A program made the position numbers and the translations under genes. A DNA stretch of 35,593 nt from Blastochloris sp. (GTDB lineage: Bacteria; Verrucomicrobiota; Verrucomicrobiia; Methylacidiphilales; JAAUTS01): contig JAAUTS010000011.1 of the NCBI GenBank assembly GCA_012031345.1, positions 1 through 35,593 of the forward strand, written 5' to 3'. The notes under the pieces were generated by a model. It saw only the letters and a list, made by a program, of their open reading frames with translations. It did no database searches and was not told the DNA's origin. Below, one piece after another: positions 27,488 through 35,409 of the stretch (positions are counted from its first letter, which is position 1; each line of letters starts with the position of its first letter).

Positions 27488-27994
27488 ATGAGTTCTTCCT
27501 GGCCCCAACCCCGCCTCATCTTTTGGGTGCTTCTGCCTTCGCTTCTCTTGCTGGATCAAGGCAGTAAGCACTGGATCCGCTCTGAGTTTTGGGTGGGTCA
27601 AAGCCGTGAAATTGTCCCAGGTTTTCTCAATCTCACCTATGTGTTGAATGATGGCATGGCCTTTGGATTGTTTCAGGGCAACAATCTGCTTTTGGGACTG
27701 ATCGTGCTGGGAATCCTTTGCGTCATGCTCTGGTGGAGTCGCCAACTCAATTGGCGCAGTTGGGAAGTGAATCTTGTCGGTGCCATGATTTTATCCGGTG
27801 CCTTGGGAAACTTGACCGACCGGATTCGCTTCGGACACGTGATCGATTTTGTCGATGTGTATTATCGCAATTTCCACTGGCCCGTCTTCAACGTGGCGGA
27901 CTCCTGCATTTCGATCAGCATGGTCTGGGTTCTAATCCGGATGTGGAAACAACCCGCAGCTTCCGAGTCCGACGCAAGAACTCCTCGCAGCTAA
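27488..27994 (+). CDS. lspA: Lipoprotein signal peptidase (signal peptidase II)
   Basis: Inner-membrane aspartyl protease that removes signal peptides from lipoproteins. The 168-aa product has four TM helices and the LspA motifs: LLLDQGSKHWI, NDGMAFGLF (equivalent of NxGaaFG), NLTDRIRFGHVIDFVDVYY with the first catalytic Asp region and FNVADSCI with the second. It begins one base after the ileS stop, a gene order seen in many bacteria. Its TAA shares bases with the stop of convergent oppF (4-nt overlap). Clients in this window would include the VWA lipoprotein and OppA. Confidence 0.95.
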   Translation: MSSSWPQPRLIFWVLLPSLLLLDQGSKHWIRSEFWVGQSREIVPGFLNLTYVLNDGMAFGLFQGNNLLLGLIVLGILCVMLWWSRQLNWRSWEVNLVGAMILSGALGNLTDRIRFGHVIDFVDVYYRNFHWPVFNVADSCISISMVWVLIRMWKQPAASESDARTPRS

Positions 27995-28782
27995 AACCTC
28001 GGGACAGCTTCCAACAGCTTGCGGGTGTAGGCGTGCTGGGGATCGCGATAAAGCGATTCCGGGGGGCCTTGTTCCACGATCCGACCTTCGTTCATGACCA
28101 AAACCTGGTCACTGATATGTTCCACCACGGCCAAGTCATGGGAAATGAAGAGGTAGGTGAGTTTGAACTCCTTTTGAATGTCCTGCAGGAGATTGACAAT
28201 CTGAGCCTGCACAGAAACGTCGAGGGCACTCACGGGTTCGTCACAGATCAGAAACTCCGGCTCTACGGCCAAAGCGCGGGCAATGCCGATCCGCTGCCGC
28301 TGGCCTCCACTGAATTCATGAGGATAACGCGTCAGGTGTTTGGGTTCGAGACCCACCAAATTCAACAGTTCTGAAATGCGTTGGCGACGCTGTGCCTTGT
28401 TTTTGTTTGGAAAATGAATTTCCAAGGCTTCACCCACGATCTGCTCCACACTCATGCGGGGATTGATGGAGTTGTAAGGATCTTGAAAAATCAGTTGAAT
28501 CTTTTTTCGATAAGACATGAACGCATTGCGGTCCAGGTTCGAAATTTCCGTGCCTTGATACCGGATCTGTCCCGAACTGGGATCCACCAGACGGATGATG
28601 CATTTTCCGATGGTGGATTTTCCGCTGCCACTTTCCCCCACCAAACCCACCGTGCTGCCAGCCTCAATGTCAAAAGAAACGCCATCCACCGCCCGAACCT
28701 GATCCGTAACGCGCTGTAGCAGCCCGGAACGAATGGGGAAGTGGACCTTAAGATCAGTAACAGAAAGCAGGGGGGTGTTCAT
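27991..28782 (-). CDS. oppF: Oligopeptide/dipeptide ABC transporter ATP-binding protein (OppF/DppF)
   Basis: Cytoplasmic ATPase of a peptide importer. 263 aa from ATG 28782; a TTG-started extension upstream would lie in the inverted repeat of the inserted unit and is not used. Motifs: Walker A GESGSGKST, Q-loop FQDPYNSINPRM, signature FSGGQRQRIGIARALA, Walker B FLICDEPVSALD, H-loop ISHDLAVV, and a short oligo_HPY-type end (PQHAYTRKLLEAVP). The LQRVTDQVRAVDGVSF N-terminal insert is typical of OppF versus OppD. It is the last gene of the opp operon, separated from oppD by the GxxExxY unit, and overlaps the convergent lspA end by 4 nt. Confidence 0.93.
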   Translation of the reverse strand: MNTPLLSVTDLKVHFPIRSGLLQRVTDQVRAVDGVSFDIEAGSTVGLVGESGSGKSTIGKCIIRLVDPSSGQIRYQGTEISNLDRNAFMSYRKKIQLIFQDPYNSINPRMSVEQIVGEALEIHFPNKNKAQRRQRISELLNLVGLEPKHLTRYPHEFSGGQRQRIGIARALAVEPEFLICDEPVSALDVSVQAQIVNLLQDIQKEFKLTYLFISHDLAVVEHISDQVLVMNEGRIVEQGPPESLYRDPQHAYTRKLLEAVPRF

Positions 28783-28783
28783 T

Positions 28784-28815
28784 TTAACAGGAAGATCGCA
28801 AAGCAACGCCAAGTT
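28784..28815 (+). repeat. Left terminal inverted repeat of the GxxExxY unit
   Basis: Begins TTAACAGGAAGA (28784-28795) and ends CGCCAAGTT (28807-28815). Both blocks match the right repeat perfectly, and 5 of 11 bases match between them. The oppF ATG lies 1 nt outside it and the GxxExxY stop codon begins at its inner edge. Confidence 0.75.
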
Positions 28816-29219
28816 CAGCGTGAATCAGAACCTTTTAAGATTAGTCGGCGTAAGCCCTTTTTAAGAAGTGGATCGTGAAAATTTATTAATAAACCTATGG
28901 GAATATCCATTAGTTTCATATAGCTGAGAAGTTGAGCGACGTGGATTGGCAGCAGGGCTTCGACGGATTTTGTCTCCACCAGCAGACAGTCATCCACCAA
29001 AAGATCAAATCGTAGTTTCTCTTCGAACACATATCCTTTGTACTCTATGGGAATTTGTTTTTCTCTGATACACGGAATTTTCCTGAGAAAAAGCTCCCTG
29101 TAGAGACATTTTTGGTAAATAGGCTCCAAAAGTCCAGGCCCTTTGAGTTTGTGGACTTCAATGGCAGCACTAATCACCTCATGGCTTAGTTTGTCGGCTT
29201 TAATGAAATTCAAATGCAT
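28815..29219 (-). CDS. GxxExxY protein (PD-(D/E)XK nuclease superfamily, PDDEXK_3 type)
   Basis: 134-aa protein from ATG 29219 (MHLNFIKADKLSHEVISAAIEVHKLKG). The family-defining GLLEPIY (GxxExxY) is at about residues 30-36, after the SHEVISAAIEVH helix. A PD-(D/E)XK-like core follows: KLRFDLLVDDCLLVETKS, giving an Asp and an ExK (ETK) at the expected spacing, and a C-terminal LINFHDPLLKKGLRRLI. The family is common and often multi-copy in PVC bacteria; its biochemical role is not established. The gene sits inside the opp operon, filling exactly the space between two 32-bp inverted repeats. A longer start at 29315 would overlap oppD by 67 nt and cross the repeat, so I reject it. Confidence 0.88.
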   Translation of the reverse strand: MHLNFIKADKLSHEVISAAIEVHKLKGPGLLEPIYQKCLYRELFLRKIPCIREKQIPIEYKGYVFEEKLRFDLLVDDCLLVETKSVEALLPIHVAQLLSYMKLMDIPIGLLINFHDPLLKKGLRRLILKGSDSR

Positions 29220-29220
29220 A

Positions 29221-29252
29221 AACTTGGCGAAACTTCGTGTTCTTCCTGTTAA
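29221..29252 (-). repeat. Right terminal inverted repeat of the GxxExxY unit
   Basis: On the minus strand it reads TTAACAGGAAGA (29252-29241) and later CGCCAAGTT (29229-29221), matching the left repeat. The oppD stop codon TAA (29251-29249) is part of its TTAA tip and the GxxExxY ATG begins one base inside its inner edge. Confidence 0.75.
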
Positions 29253-30082
29253 GAAATCTCGGAGTAGTCGATGGTGGTCAGGCGCTGTTTTTTCTGGCCG
29301 AGGCGGGGGATGCAATCAATCAAGGCGCGGGTGTAGGGATGTTGGGGTTGGTGCAGGACATGGGAGGCGCTGCCTTCCTCCACGATTTTCCCTTTGTACA
29401 TGACCAGCACACGATCAGCAAAGCCTGCCACGATGCCGAAATTGTGGGTGATGAGAATCACCGACATGGAAAGACGGGCCTTTAAATCCTTGAGCAAATT
29501 CATGATCTGAGCCTGGATGGTCACGTCCAGGGCCGTGGTGGGTTCGTCCGCCACCAGAATGTCAGGCTGACAAGCCAGTGCCATCGCGATCATGACACGT
29601 TGTTGCATCCCTCCACTCAATTGATGCGGGTAGTCGTGCAGACGCTTGCGCGCGTCACGGATTCCCACCAGATCCAGCAAACGGACAATCTCCGCATCGT
29701 GGTCCTTGATTTCAGGGCGATGCAGCGCAAGCACTTCGGCAATCTGGCTGCGGATACTGAAGACTGGATTGAGGGAGGTGGAAGGTTCCTGAAAGATATA
29801 GGCAATACGTTTACCGCGAATCTTCATCAATTCCTTCGCGGACAGCTTGAGAATGTCTTGGCCTTCCAACTCAATGGCACCTTCAATCTGGCAGCTCGGA
29901 GGGGAGGGGAGCAGTCGGGTCAGGGCCAGCGCAGTCACGCTTTTGCCACTGCCACTTTCCCCGACGATGGCCAGGGTCTCTCCGGCTCCGAGGCTGAAAC
30001 CAATCTGATCCACCGCCAGAAGGGAGTCGTTGGCGCTGTGGAAGCGGATGCTGAGTTGTTCGACTTTAAGCAGTGTTTTCAT
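29249..30082 (-). CDS. oppD: Oligopeptide/dipeptide ABC transporter ATP-binding protein (OppD/DppD)
   Basis: First ATPase subunit of the peptide importer. 277 aa with Walker A GESGSGKS, FQEPSTSLNPVFSI, signature LSGGMQQRVMIAMALA, Walker B ILVADEPTTALD and H-loop ITHNFGIV. The ATG overlaps the oppBC stop (ATGA). The oligo_HPY end is short: after HPYTRALIDCIPRL it stops within about 20 aa (TTIDYSEIS), without the Pro/Cys-rich tail (PxGCxFxxRCP) usual in OppD. The stop codon lies in the TTAA that borders the inserted GxxExxY unit, but the rebuilt empty site keeps the same stop, so the short tail may be native. Confidence 0.93.
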   Translation of the reverse strand: MKTLLKVEQLSIRFHSANDSLLAVDQIGFSLGAGETLAIVGESGSGKSVTALALTRLLPSPPSCQIEGAIELEGQDILKLSAKELMKIRGKRIAYIFQEPSTSLNPVFSIRSQIAEVLALHRPEIKDHDAEIVRLLDLVGIRDARKRLHDYPHQLSGGMQQRVMIAMALACQPDILVADEPTTALDVTIQAQIMNLLKDLKARLSMSVILITHNFGIVAGFADRVLVMYKGKIVEEGSASHVLHQPQHPYTRALIDCIPRLGQKKQRLTTIDYSEIS

Positions 30083-32281
30083 GAGCGTTGTTCGGATTGG
30101 AATTTGGGATCAATGATGTCGCGTAATTCATCGCCCAAAAGATTGAAGGCGATGACGACGAGGAAGATCATGAGACCGGGAATAAAAAACCAGCCAAAGC
30201 CCAGCATAAGAACCTTCATTTCCTGGGCCTGCGACAACATGAGTCCCCAGGAGGCGGACGGTTCAACCACACCCAAACCGAGAAAACTGAGCGAAGCTTC
30301 TCCCAGAATGTAGCCGGGATGCTGAGGGTGGCACCGATGACCAGATAACTGGCAATGTTAGGCAGGATGTGTTTGAGCAGAATGTTCAGGCGGGATTGGC
30401 CCATGGCTTCAGCGGCCAGGACGAAGGATCTTTGGCGGATGGATAGTGTCATACCTCGAATCACCCGGGCCGTGCCTGTCCATCCGATGAAGGAAAGCAC
30501 AACCACGATGAGCAGAAAAATTTCTCCAGGATCAAAGAAGGGGGAGAGTGCGGCCCGCAGCGCTATAAGAAGGTAAAGTCCCGGAATGGACATGATGATT
30601 TCCGTGATCCGCATGGCCACGGAGTCAAAGCTGCCGCCCAAATAACCCGAGAGCGCTCCGATGAGAAATCCCAAGGTCATGGTGATGCTGACGCCGATCA
30701 ATCCGAGCGAGAGCGAAATTTGTGAACCGACCAGGATTCTGGAAAAAAGATCGCGTCCGGTGGAGTCGCTGCCCAGCAGGTAAATGCGATCCGGGGCATC
30801 CACTCCAAAGAGCCGGACGGAACTGGGAATCAATCCGAACAGCTTATAAGGTTCACCCTGCACCCACCAACGAATCACAGCGGTTTCACCGGGAATACTT
30901 TCGTAACGCGCCACGGTTTTGTCTGCATTGACGTAGCGTTGAACCTGAAGTTTTCCATCTTTCCAGAGTAGGGCAGTGGGGGATGGTAGGTGTGTTCCAG
31001 ACTTTGATTCGAGACGGAGTAAGGGGAGAGGAACGGCGCCAACAAGGCCAGGATATACAAAAGAACGAGCAGGAGAAGAGAGCTGAATCCGATGGGGTTG
31101 CGCAAAAGTTTGGGCAAGATACGACGCAGCACGGGCAGGCTGGTCCAGAGAACAAACAGGGCGGAAATGACGAGGAAGATCAGACCACCAGTTTTGAGGT
31201 TTTGCCAAAAGACTTTGCTCGTCCAGGGCAGGAGGCTCAACAAGTAGCAGAGCAGGGCGATGGCGAACACGGAAGTGATGATGTGAAGGACACTTTTACG
31301 GGATTGGTTGGAGGCTTGTTCCAGACGTATGCGGGGATCGGAGGCGGCCAACAAAAGATCGGCCAATAGATTGCCCAGGATCAACATGGTGGCACCAAGG
31401 ACCACGGCGGCTAAAACGAGGTAATGATCCTGTCGTAGAAAGGCTTGGTAGGTGAGTTGTCCCAGGCCGGGGTAGTTGAAGATGTTCTCAATCATGAGAG
31501 AACCACTGAGCAGTCCGGAGAAGGCAAAACCGAGTGAGGTGATGAAGGGATTGATGGCGTTGCGCAGCGCATGTTTGAACATCACACTGAATTCGCTCAG
31601 TCCTTTGGCCCGGGCCGTGGTGACGTATTCAGCCCGGATGTTGTCCAGAAAAGTGGCCCGCATGATACGCATGGTCCCGGCCACACTTCCCAGTCCGAGC
31701 ACAAGCGTGGGAAGCGCCAGATGCCAAAGATAATCCACCACACGCTGCCCTGCGGGGTCGAAATCGGAAGTGATCGAACTCAAGCTGCCGACCGGAAACA
31801 GTCCGGTGCTGGCAGCAAAATAGAGTGCGATCAAGGCCAGGAAAAATTCCGGCAGGGAAATAGCGGCATAAGCCAGGAAAGCGGAGATGCGGTCGAAGAT
31901 GGAATTTTTATACATGGCGGCCAGAACGCCCAGGGGCAGAGCCACCATCCAGGATAAAAGCAAGGAAGCGATGGCCAGGCCGAGCGTGGCTGGAACCCGT
32001 TGCTTGAGAAGTTCGGTCACCTCCAGTTTGTAGGTCCAGGAATAACCGAAATCCAGGGTCAGGGCATTTTTCAACCAGAGCACATATTGGGTGGTCCAGG
32101 GTTGATCGAGGCCGTAGTCCTTTTCCAGCTTCGCAATGACTTCAGGGGAGATATCGCGCTGGGCGCGGGCCGTGTCTAAAAAATCGCCCGGAGCCAAATC
32201 CATAAGAAAAAAGACCAGGAAAGAAATGACCGCCAAGATCGGCAGAGTGATGAGGAGACGACGCAGAATGTAGGCGATCAT
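30079..32281 (-). CDS. Fused OppB-OppC peptide ABC transporter permease; two frameshifts in the OppC half
   Basis: Both permease subunits of the peptide importer on one open frame, about 734 aa after repair. The OppB half runs from ATG 32281 (MIAYILRRLLITLP) through the binding-protein-dependent transport domain (LGSVAGTMRIMRATFLDNIRAEYVTTARAKGLSE, the EAA loop) to about residue 330. A linker with two extra predicted TMs (about 340-395) leads without stop or internal ATG into OppC (RNPIGFSSLLLLVLLYILALLAPFLSPY, then LLGSDSTGRDLFSRI and AEAMGQSRLNILLKHILPN). Breaks: one missing base in G5 at 30978-30982, and one at 30314-30318 (restored SIPGYILGEASLSFLGLG). An ATG at 32302 is an alternative start. 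Confidence 0.82.
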
Positions 32282-32359
32282 GGGGTGGATTCTTCGGCCC
32301 ATAACTCATCAACTTTGAGTGTAAGGAAACCTCGGGCATTGGTGAGGGTATTTTTCCAT

Positions 32360-34075
32360 TTATTTTTTTAAACCCAGATACGTATCCGGGGTGACTAGAA
32401 ACAGCAGAGGTCGCTCCTCGGCCAGAATGGATTGGATTTCATCGACGTAAGCCTTGCGTTGGGCTGGGTCGAAGCTTTTTTCCTGCAACTCCATCAGGGT
32501 GTCGATGCGCGCCTCCCAAGGAGTGGCGGGCTTGGGTTGATTGGGGTTCCAGAGGTGCATGCGTCCAGAACTCAGATAAATGGCCTTTCCCCCGGAAGGG
32601 TCGCCGCCGCCTGTGAAACCCATGATGGAAGCCTCGTAATCAAAAGTTTGGCTCACGCGCGCGATCAGGGTGCTGAATTCAATGGGGCTGATTTTTACGA
32701 AGATGCCCAATTTTTTCATGTCTTCACTGAAACTATTGATGATTTGTGGCGCGGTGGCGGAGCCTTGGGGCAGGAGCAGTTCAAATTGAACCTGGTTCCC
32801 TTCTGCATCGTAAAGCAGGGAGTCTTTGAATTGGAACCCCGCTTCCCTGAGCATCGCTTTAGCTCGTTCGGGTTGATAGTCAAAGCGTGGTGTCCCGGCA
32901 TAGTGCCATTTCAGGTTGGCCTCGCTGATCATGCTGTGCAGGGGGCGGGCACGACCAAAAAAGACGCCTTGAATGATGCCTTCCCGATTGAATCCATAGG
33001 CCAGCGCTTGACGGAAACGGCGATCCTGAAACCATTTCAGCTTGTAAGGAGGCAGATAAGGTTTGCCGTTGGCGTCCTGACCGGGTTTCTGGTTGAACCA
33101 AATGAAACTGATACCGGTGGAGGGACCTCGTTCATGCACCGTGTAGTCATAGGTTTTTTCTCCACGCTTCACCCAACCCACATCCGGGGCCGGGATGGGA
33201 CTGTAGTCGCTCTGACCTGTGGCAAAGTTGACCAGTTCGGCGTTGGCGTCTTTGACGAATTTTACCACGTAGAGATCCAGGTAGGGGAGGCGTTGTCCGG
33301 ATCGGTCCGCCCGCCAATAGTGAGGATTGGGTTGGAGAATGAGTCGATCCCCCGGACGGTAGGAAAGAAGGGTAAAAGGTCCACTGCAAACCAGTTCCTG
33401 CGGTTGTTTGATGGCGGTTTCCACTGTCCACTGCTTGAGCAGGGAACCATCCAGAAACGAGGCGTGGAGTTTGTGTTTGGGGAGAATGTTGATGAATCCG
33501 ACGTCGTTGATAAATGGCGCGTAAAGCTCCGGGGTGATGAAGCGAACCGTCAGGTCGTCGATTTTTTCATAACGAATAGGTTTGCCCGCCAGGGTGTATT
33601 GTTGGATGTAACGGTTGGGGAAGCGGGGTAAGGCCTGGCCGGTTTTGGGATCAATCTCCGTGGCCATGACAGCGTCGAAGGTGAAAATCACATCGTCAGC
33701 CGTGAGGGGTTGGCCATCACTCCAACGCAGTCCCCGGCGCAGGTGGAAGGTATAGGTTTTGCGATCCGGGGAAAGTTCCCAGGACTTGGCCAAGGCGGGA
33801 ACGGTCTCCTGAGTGACCGGGTCCTGGGTGGTCAGACCACTCAACATCAGCTCGGAAATCTCGGCGGTGTCGGCGTCTTCAATGACCAAGGGATGAAAGC
33901 CGGTCGGTTCACCGCTGTTGGTGGCGACCAAGGTCCCTCCGTAACGGCCCACTTCGTTGCTGGAAATTTCGACATCTTCCGGCAGCGCTTTCTGACTGCG
34001 CTCAGGGATGCTCAAACGTTGACAGGAGGCGAGACTGATAAGCAATCCAACAAAAATGAGCCGTGCGTTAACCAT
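32360..34075 (-). CDS. oppA: Peptide ABC transporter substrate-binding lipoprotein (SBP family 5)
   Basis: 571-aa periplasmic binding protein for peptides or a similar solute. Lipoprotein signal peptide with lipobox LASC (Cys18). Family 5 SBP signatures are clear: GGTLVATNSGEPTGFHPL, SWELSPDRKTYTFHLRRGLRWSDGQPLTADDVIFTFDAV, GPFTLLSYRPGDRLILQPNPHYWR, DRRFRQALAYGFNREGI and YQPERAKAMLREAGF. Length and order are normal. The frame is unbroken. It heads the opp genes, 78 nt before the permease, and lies 48 nt after the Mpv17-like gene. Confidence 0.94.
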   Translation of the reverse strand: MVNARLIFVGLLISLASCQRLSIPERSQKALPEDVEISSNEVGRYGGTLVATNSGEPTGFHPLVIEDADTAEISELMLSGLTTQDPVTQETVPALAKSWELSPDRKTYTFHLRRGLRWSDGQPLTADDVIFTFDAVMATEIDPKTGQALPRFPNRYIQQYTLAGKPIRYEKIDDLTVRFITPELYAPFINDVGFINILPKHKLHASFLDGSLLKQWTVETAIKQPQELVCSGPFTLLSYRPGDRLILQPNPHYWRADRSGQRLPYLDLYVVKFVKDANAELVNFATGQSDYSPIPAPDVGWVKRGEKTYDYTVHERGPSTGISFIWFNQKPGQDANGKPYLPPYKLKWFQDRRFRQALAYGFNREGIIQGVFFGRARPLHSMISEANLKWHYAGTPRFDYQPERAKAMLREAGFQFKDSLLYDAEGNQVQFELLLPQGSATAPQIINSFSEDMKKLGIFVKISPIEFSTLIARVSQTFDYEASIMGFTGGGDPSGGKAIYLSSGRMHLWNPNQPKPATPWEARIDTLMELQEKSFDPAQRKAYVDEIQSILAEERPLLFLVTPDTYLGLKK

Positions 34076-34123
34076 CGGTAATGCTGTCCAGTCAACGGCC
34101 TCGTTCCGTTTTTGTCCAGTATT

Positions 34124-34835
34124 TCAAGGAAGAGCCTGCGGGATGTCGCGGCTGGGCTGTTTGGCGATGGCGACAAAAATCAGGCTCCAGGCGGCCAGCG
34201 CAGTGAGGAAGAGAGGGAACTGCAAATCCGGCGGGAGGGAATAGATGCAAGCGGTCATGGGAATCCAGTAAACCCAGTTGGGGAAGAGCAGGGGCAGGGA
34301 TCGTTCGATCATGAGACGCGGAGTCAGGCGGGTCCAGGTTCGGGACAGCGAGCGTTCTTCCTCCAGCCAAAGAAAATAGAGCACGGCATAAGGAAGTGAC
34401 ATGAACGGTGAGAACAAAAACTGATCCACTAAAACCTTGGTCAATACGGTTACTGGTCCGATGTCATGGCTGAAAATCAAGCCCTGCAACCAATAAAAAC
34501 GTTCCACTAAAATACCACTGCACACAAACATGAGACAGATCCAGAACACATGGGAGACATAGGCATTGAAGCCCTGGCTCAAATCCAGCTTACCTGTCAA
34601 CGCCTTGGCCACTTCCGGCAGAATTCCCCCAGCCAACACGGTGCTCAAGGCGGCAAAGAGCAGACCTCCACGCACTTTCCACTCCGCCAAAACCAAACAG
34701 AACTCCTGGAAAGCGGGCAGATGATAATAGCTGATGACGATTGAGACCGAAGCAAGTTGCACCAAAATGAAGGGGAGATAAAAACGGCGGATGGCCGCGA
34801 GACCGGGCCGCAAATAAAACCATAAGCCACGACAT
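34124..34835 (-). CDS. Mpv17/PMP22-like small membrane protein; N-terminus uncertain
   Basis: About 230 aa with four TM segments. The pattern fits the Mpv17/PMP22 family, best known from mitochondria and peroxisomes: WKVRGGLLFAALSTVLAGGIL after TM1, then GILVERFYWLQGLI, KVLVDQFLFSPF (the K-x3-DQ-x4-P motif), and, before the last TM, LLFPNWVYWIPMTACIYSLP. The open frame as written has only a TTG start (34813). An ATG at 34833-34835 (MSWL) is out of frame by one base, and one indel near 34822-34826 would give MSWLWFYLRPGLAAIRR, so I extend to it tentatively. It may be co-transcribed with the A-type carrier upstream and oppA downstream. Function unknown. Confidence 0.6.
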
Positions 34836-34885
34836 AAAACAGGGGGGCTGAGGAAAGTCAGGGGAGAACTGGCAAGGCCAGGCGA

Positions 34886-35206
34886 TCAGGCCTCAAACGA
34901 GGTTCCGCACCCACAGGTCTGTTTGGCATTCGGGTTGCGGATGCGGAATCCGGTGCTGGTCAGCGAATCTTCAAAATCGATGGTGGAGCCTTTCAGATAA
35001 TCGTAGCCTTCCTTTTCGACAAAAACACTCACCCCATGGGCTTGGAACACCTGATCTCCCTCCATGGCGGGATCCAGACTCATGTTATATTGCAGCCCGG
35101 AACAGCCTCCCCGATCAATGTAGAGCCGCAGGCCCAAGTCCGATCTTCCGTCCTGGGAGACGAGTTCCTTGATGTGAAGTGCGGCCGCTTCAGTGATGTC
35201 GATCAT
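34886..35206 (-). CDS. A-type iron-sulfur cluster carrier/assembly protein (HesB/IscA/ErpA family)
   Basis: Carries and inserts Fe-S clusters into target enzymes. 106 aa from ATG 35206 (MIDITEAAALHIKEL), preceded by GGGAG; the longer open frame to 35260 is not conserved in style. The three conserved cysteines are present: GGCSGLQY near residue 35 and CGCG near the C-terminus (KQTCGCGTSFEA). STGFRIRNPNAKQTCGCG is the usual family end. No isc or suf genes are adjacent, so ErpA versus IscA versus SufA cannot be told apart here. Confidence 0.93.
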   Translation of the reverse strand: MIDITEAAALHIKELVSQDGRSDLGLRLYIDRGGCSGLQYNMSLDPAMEGDQVFQAHGVSVFVEKEGYDYLKGSTIDFEDSLTSTGFRIRNPNAKQTCGCGTSFEA

Positions 35207-35349
35207 GCTCCCAATCAAGGTGACTTGCCACCGCTTGTCAAATGACAGTTTGGGAGGCAAAGCCCTGTTGGGACCTCTCTTTGGCCTGATTTACCAATTC
35301 GTGACCTTTGTGAATAACTCGGCGCAAATGTTAAAAATAAGCTTGAATG

Positions 35350-35378
35350 TTGCATTTATCGTAATCGTGACCTAGGAT
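35350..35378 (+). promoter_or_regulatory. Sigma70-type promoter for the gene at 35410
   Basis: TTGCAT (35350-35355) and TAGGAT (35373-35378) with an ideal 17-nt spacer, in an A+T-rich intergenic stretch. The start site would be near 35385, leaving a 25-nt leader that contains AGGG (35401-35404) at about 5 nt from the ATG. Confidence 0.5.
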
Positions 35379-35409
35379 CATGAATCGGACACTTTATTTC
35401 AGGGTAGGT

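Larger units (their letters stand above)
28784..29252. mobile_element. Putative 469-bp GxxExxY element with terminal inverted repeats, inserted between oppD and oppF
   Basis: Two inverted 32-bp ends (26/32 identical) bound a unit that holds one gene, whose start and stop codons abut the repeats. Both ends carry TTAA, which may be a target duplication or the repeat tips. Joining the outer flanks at one TTAA recreates an oppD stop followed after one A by the oppF ATG, which is what an uninterrupted operon would look like. The interior is visibly richer in A+T than the opp genes. No transposase is encoded, so it would be non-autonomous or depend on the GxxExxY nuclease-fold protein. Interpretation as mobile is inference. 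Confidence 0.5.

Noticed and set aside
32432-33631. Long plus-strand open frame (399 codons) antisense to oppA
   Set aside because: oppA is intact and clearly SBP family 5. The antisense frame has no recognisable motif and is a by-product of codon composition.
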